Origin: Thermofilum sp.
Lineage (GTDB): Archaea > Thermoproteota > Thermoprotei > Thermofilales > Thermofilaceae
Length of the DNA stretch: 6,485 nt
Assembly: GCA_020832965.1 (NCBI GenBank)
Contig: JAJHRM010000147.1
Location: 1-6,485 of the forward strand
Reading direction: 5' to 3'
Shown piece by piece: positions 5,700 to 6,485 of this stretch (position 1 is the first letter of the stretch; the number at the start of each line of letters is the position of its first letter). A program made the translations under genes and the position numbers. The notes beneath the pieces were generated by a model. The model was not told the DNA's origin, did no database searches, and saw only the letters and a program-made list of their open reading frames with translations.

Positions 5700-6485
5700 A
5701 TGCGCCAGCAGCGCTTTAGCGCGGCAGAGGCTGTAGTGAGCAGCATCGAGAAGGGGGTTTTACCGGAGGCGAGCGTCCTTTTCGAACTCCTCCGCCGCGT
5801 CGAGCAGGTTATCGCCGGAGAGCCGACGCTGCTGGAGCTTAACGGTCCCGTCGCGGTTGTCGGCGACACGCACGGGGATCTCGATGCCTCGTTGGCTGCC
5901 GCGGGGAGGTACGCGGAGCGCTTCAACCTGGTTTTCCTCGGGGACTACGTTGATAGGGGTGGGCGCTCGCTGGAGAACGCCTCCTACCTCCTCGCCCTTA
6001 AGCTGCTCCACCCCCGCAGGGTGTTCCTGTTGAGGGGGAACCACGAGTCGATGCTGGTGAACCAGCGCTACGGCTTCTACTACGAGCTCGCGAAGAAGGT
6101 ACCCGAGAGGGCGTTCGAGCTTTTCGTAAGGTTCAACGAGGTTCTCGCCTCCCTCCCCTACACGGCTCTCCTCAAGCCCCACAGGATCCTGCTCGTGCAC
6201 GGCGGGATCCCCAGCTCGCTGCCGAAGCTGGGCGAGCTGGAGAAGCTGCCGAGGAAGGACCTCATCCCCACCGACGAGACAGCGTTCCAGCTCCTCTGGA
6301 ACGACCCCTCCGAAAGCGCTGAAGGGTTCGAGCCGAGCGACCGGGGGGAGGGCGTTTACTTCTTCGGCCGGAAGCCCACAGAGACCTTCCTCAAAAGGAA
6401 CAGGCTCGCCGGGATCGTCAGGTCACACGAGGTTGTGGAAGAGGGTTACCGCTTCAGCTTCCCCCGTCGCGAGGAAAAGGGTTTC
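5700..6485 (+). CDS. PPP-family Ser/Thr protein phosphatase (3' end off window)
   Basis: The 262 visible residues contain the full PPP metallophosphatase signature: GDTHG at 55-59, GDYVDRG at 81-87, GNHE at 113-116, LVHGG with H167, SDRGxxxxFFG at 213-223, and RSHE with H243. These residues hold the two-metal centre that removes phosphate from Ser or Thr. No signal peptide is seen, so the enzyme is cytoplasmic and on the same side of the membrane as both kinase domains. The catalytic core is complete and only a C-terminal tail is missing at the window edge. ATG 5700 is chosen because a TATA box lies 25 bases upstream and the N-terminal helix length fits archaeal PP1/PP2A-like enzymes; the frame is open back to a TGA at 5601-5603. 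The gene is G+C-rich, with C- or G-ending codons, unlike the rest of the window. Acting against the neighbouring kinases is a reasonable inference. Confidence 0.93.
   Translation, partial: MRQQRFSAAEAVVSSIEKGVLPEASVLFELLRRVEQVIAGEPTLLELNGPVAVVGDTHGDLDASLAAAGRYAERFNLVFLGDYVDRGGRSLENASYLLALKLLHPRRVFLLRGNHESMLVNQRYGFYYELAKKVPERAFELFVRFNEVLASLPYTALLKPHRILLVHGGIPSSLPKLGELEKLPRKDLIPTDETAFQLLWNDPSESAEGFEPSDRGEGVYFFGRKPTETFLKRNRLAGIVRSHEVVEEGYRFSFPRREEKGF

Noticed and set aside
5558..6200. Minus-strand open frames opposite the phosphatase
   Set aside because: They are shadows of the G+C-rich phosphatase gene, with low-complexity Arg/Val/Glu or Ser-rich products and no recognisable domain.

Overview
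The window reads as DNA from an archaeon, most likely a hyperthermophilic member of the Thermoproteota; a Thermofilum-like lineage is a guess. Three starts have an A/T-rich TATA-type box about 24-26 bases ahead of the start codon, as in leaderless archaeal transcription. Starts are mixed ATG/GTG. The proteins also fit: a secreted beta-propeller joined to a cytoplasmic kinase, and a PPP-family phosphatase. The genus cannot be fixed from sequence alone.

Layout. (1) Positions 1-1412, minus strand: a VWA-domain protein with an intact MIDAS site and the start of a C-terminal zinc ribbon, cut by the window edge. (2) Positions 1442-2260, plus strand: a short soluble protein kinase without a recognisable glycine-rich loop, divergent from the VWA gene. 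The two genes share a 29-base gap with interleaved TATA boxes. (3) Positions 2261-2621: no secure gene. This gap holds hairpins, a 10-base palindrome and what may be the remains of a small membrane-protein gene. (4) Positions 5485-2622, minus strand: one long receptor-like kinase gene, interrupted by three apparent one-base frameshifts. Repaired, it encodes 954 residues: signal peptide, about eight PQQ-type propeller blades, two fibronectin type III domains, one membrane helix and a cytoplasmic kinase domain. (5) Positions 5486-5699: intergenic, with divergent promoters. (6) Positions 5700-6485, plus strand: a PPP (PP1/PP2A-like) Ser/Thr phosphatase, cut at the window edge and much richer in G+C than its neighbours.

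Together this looks like a compact phospho-signalling island: a membrane sensor kinase, a soluble kinase, a PPP phosphatase that could reverse their action, and a metal-binding VWA protein that could be scaffold, substrate or effector. The combination resembles in outline the bacterial TerY-type VWA/kinase/PP2C-phosphatase triads, with a PPP enzyme in place of PP2C. That link is inference. Both kinases have lost the glycine of the DFG motif (DFD and DFN), and each deviates elsewhere too. Whether the receptor gene is truly broken, phase-variable, recoded or mis-sequenced is the main open question.
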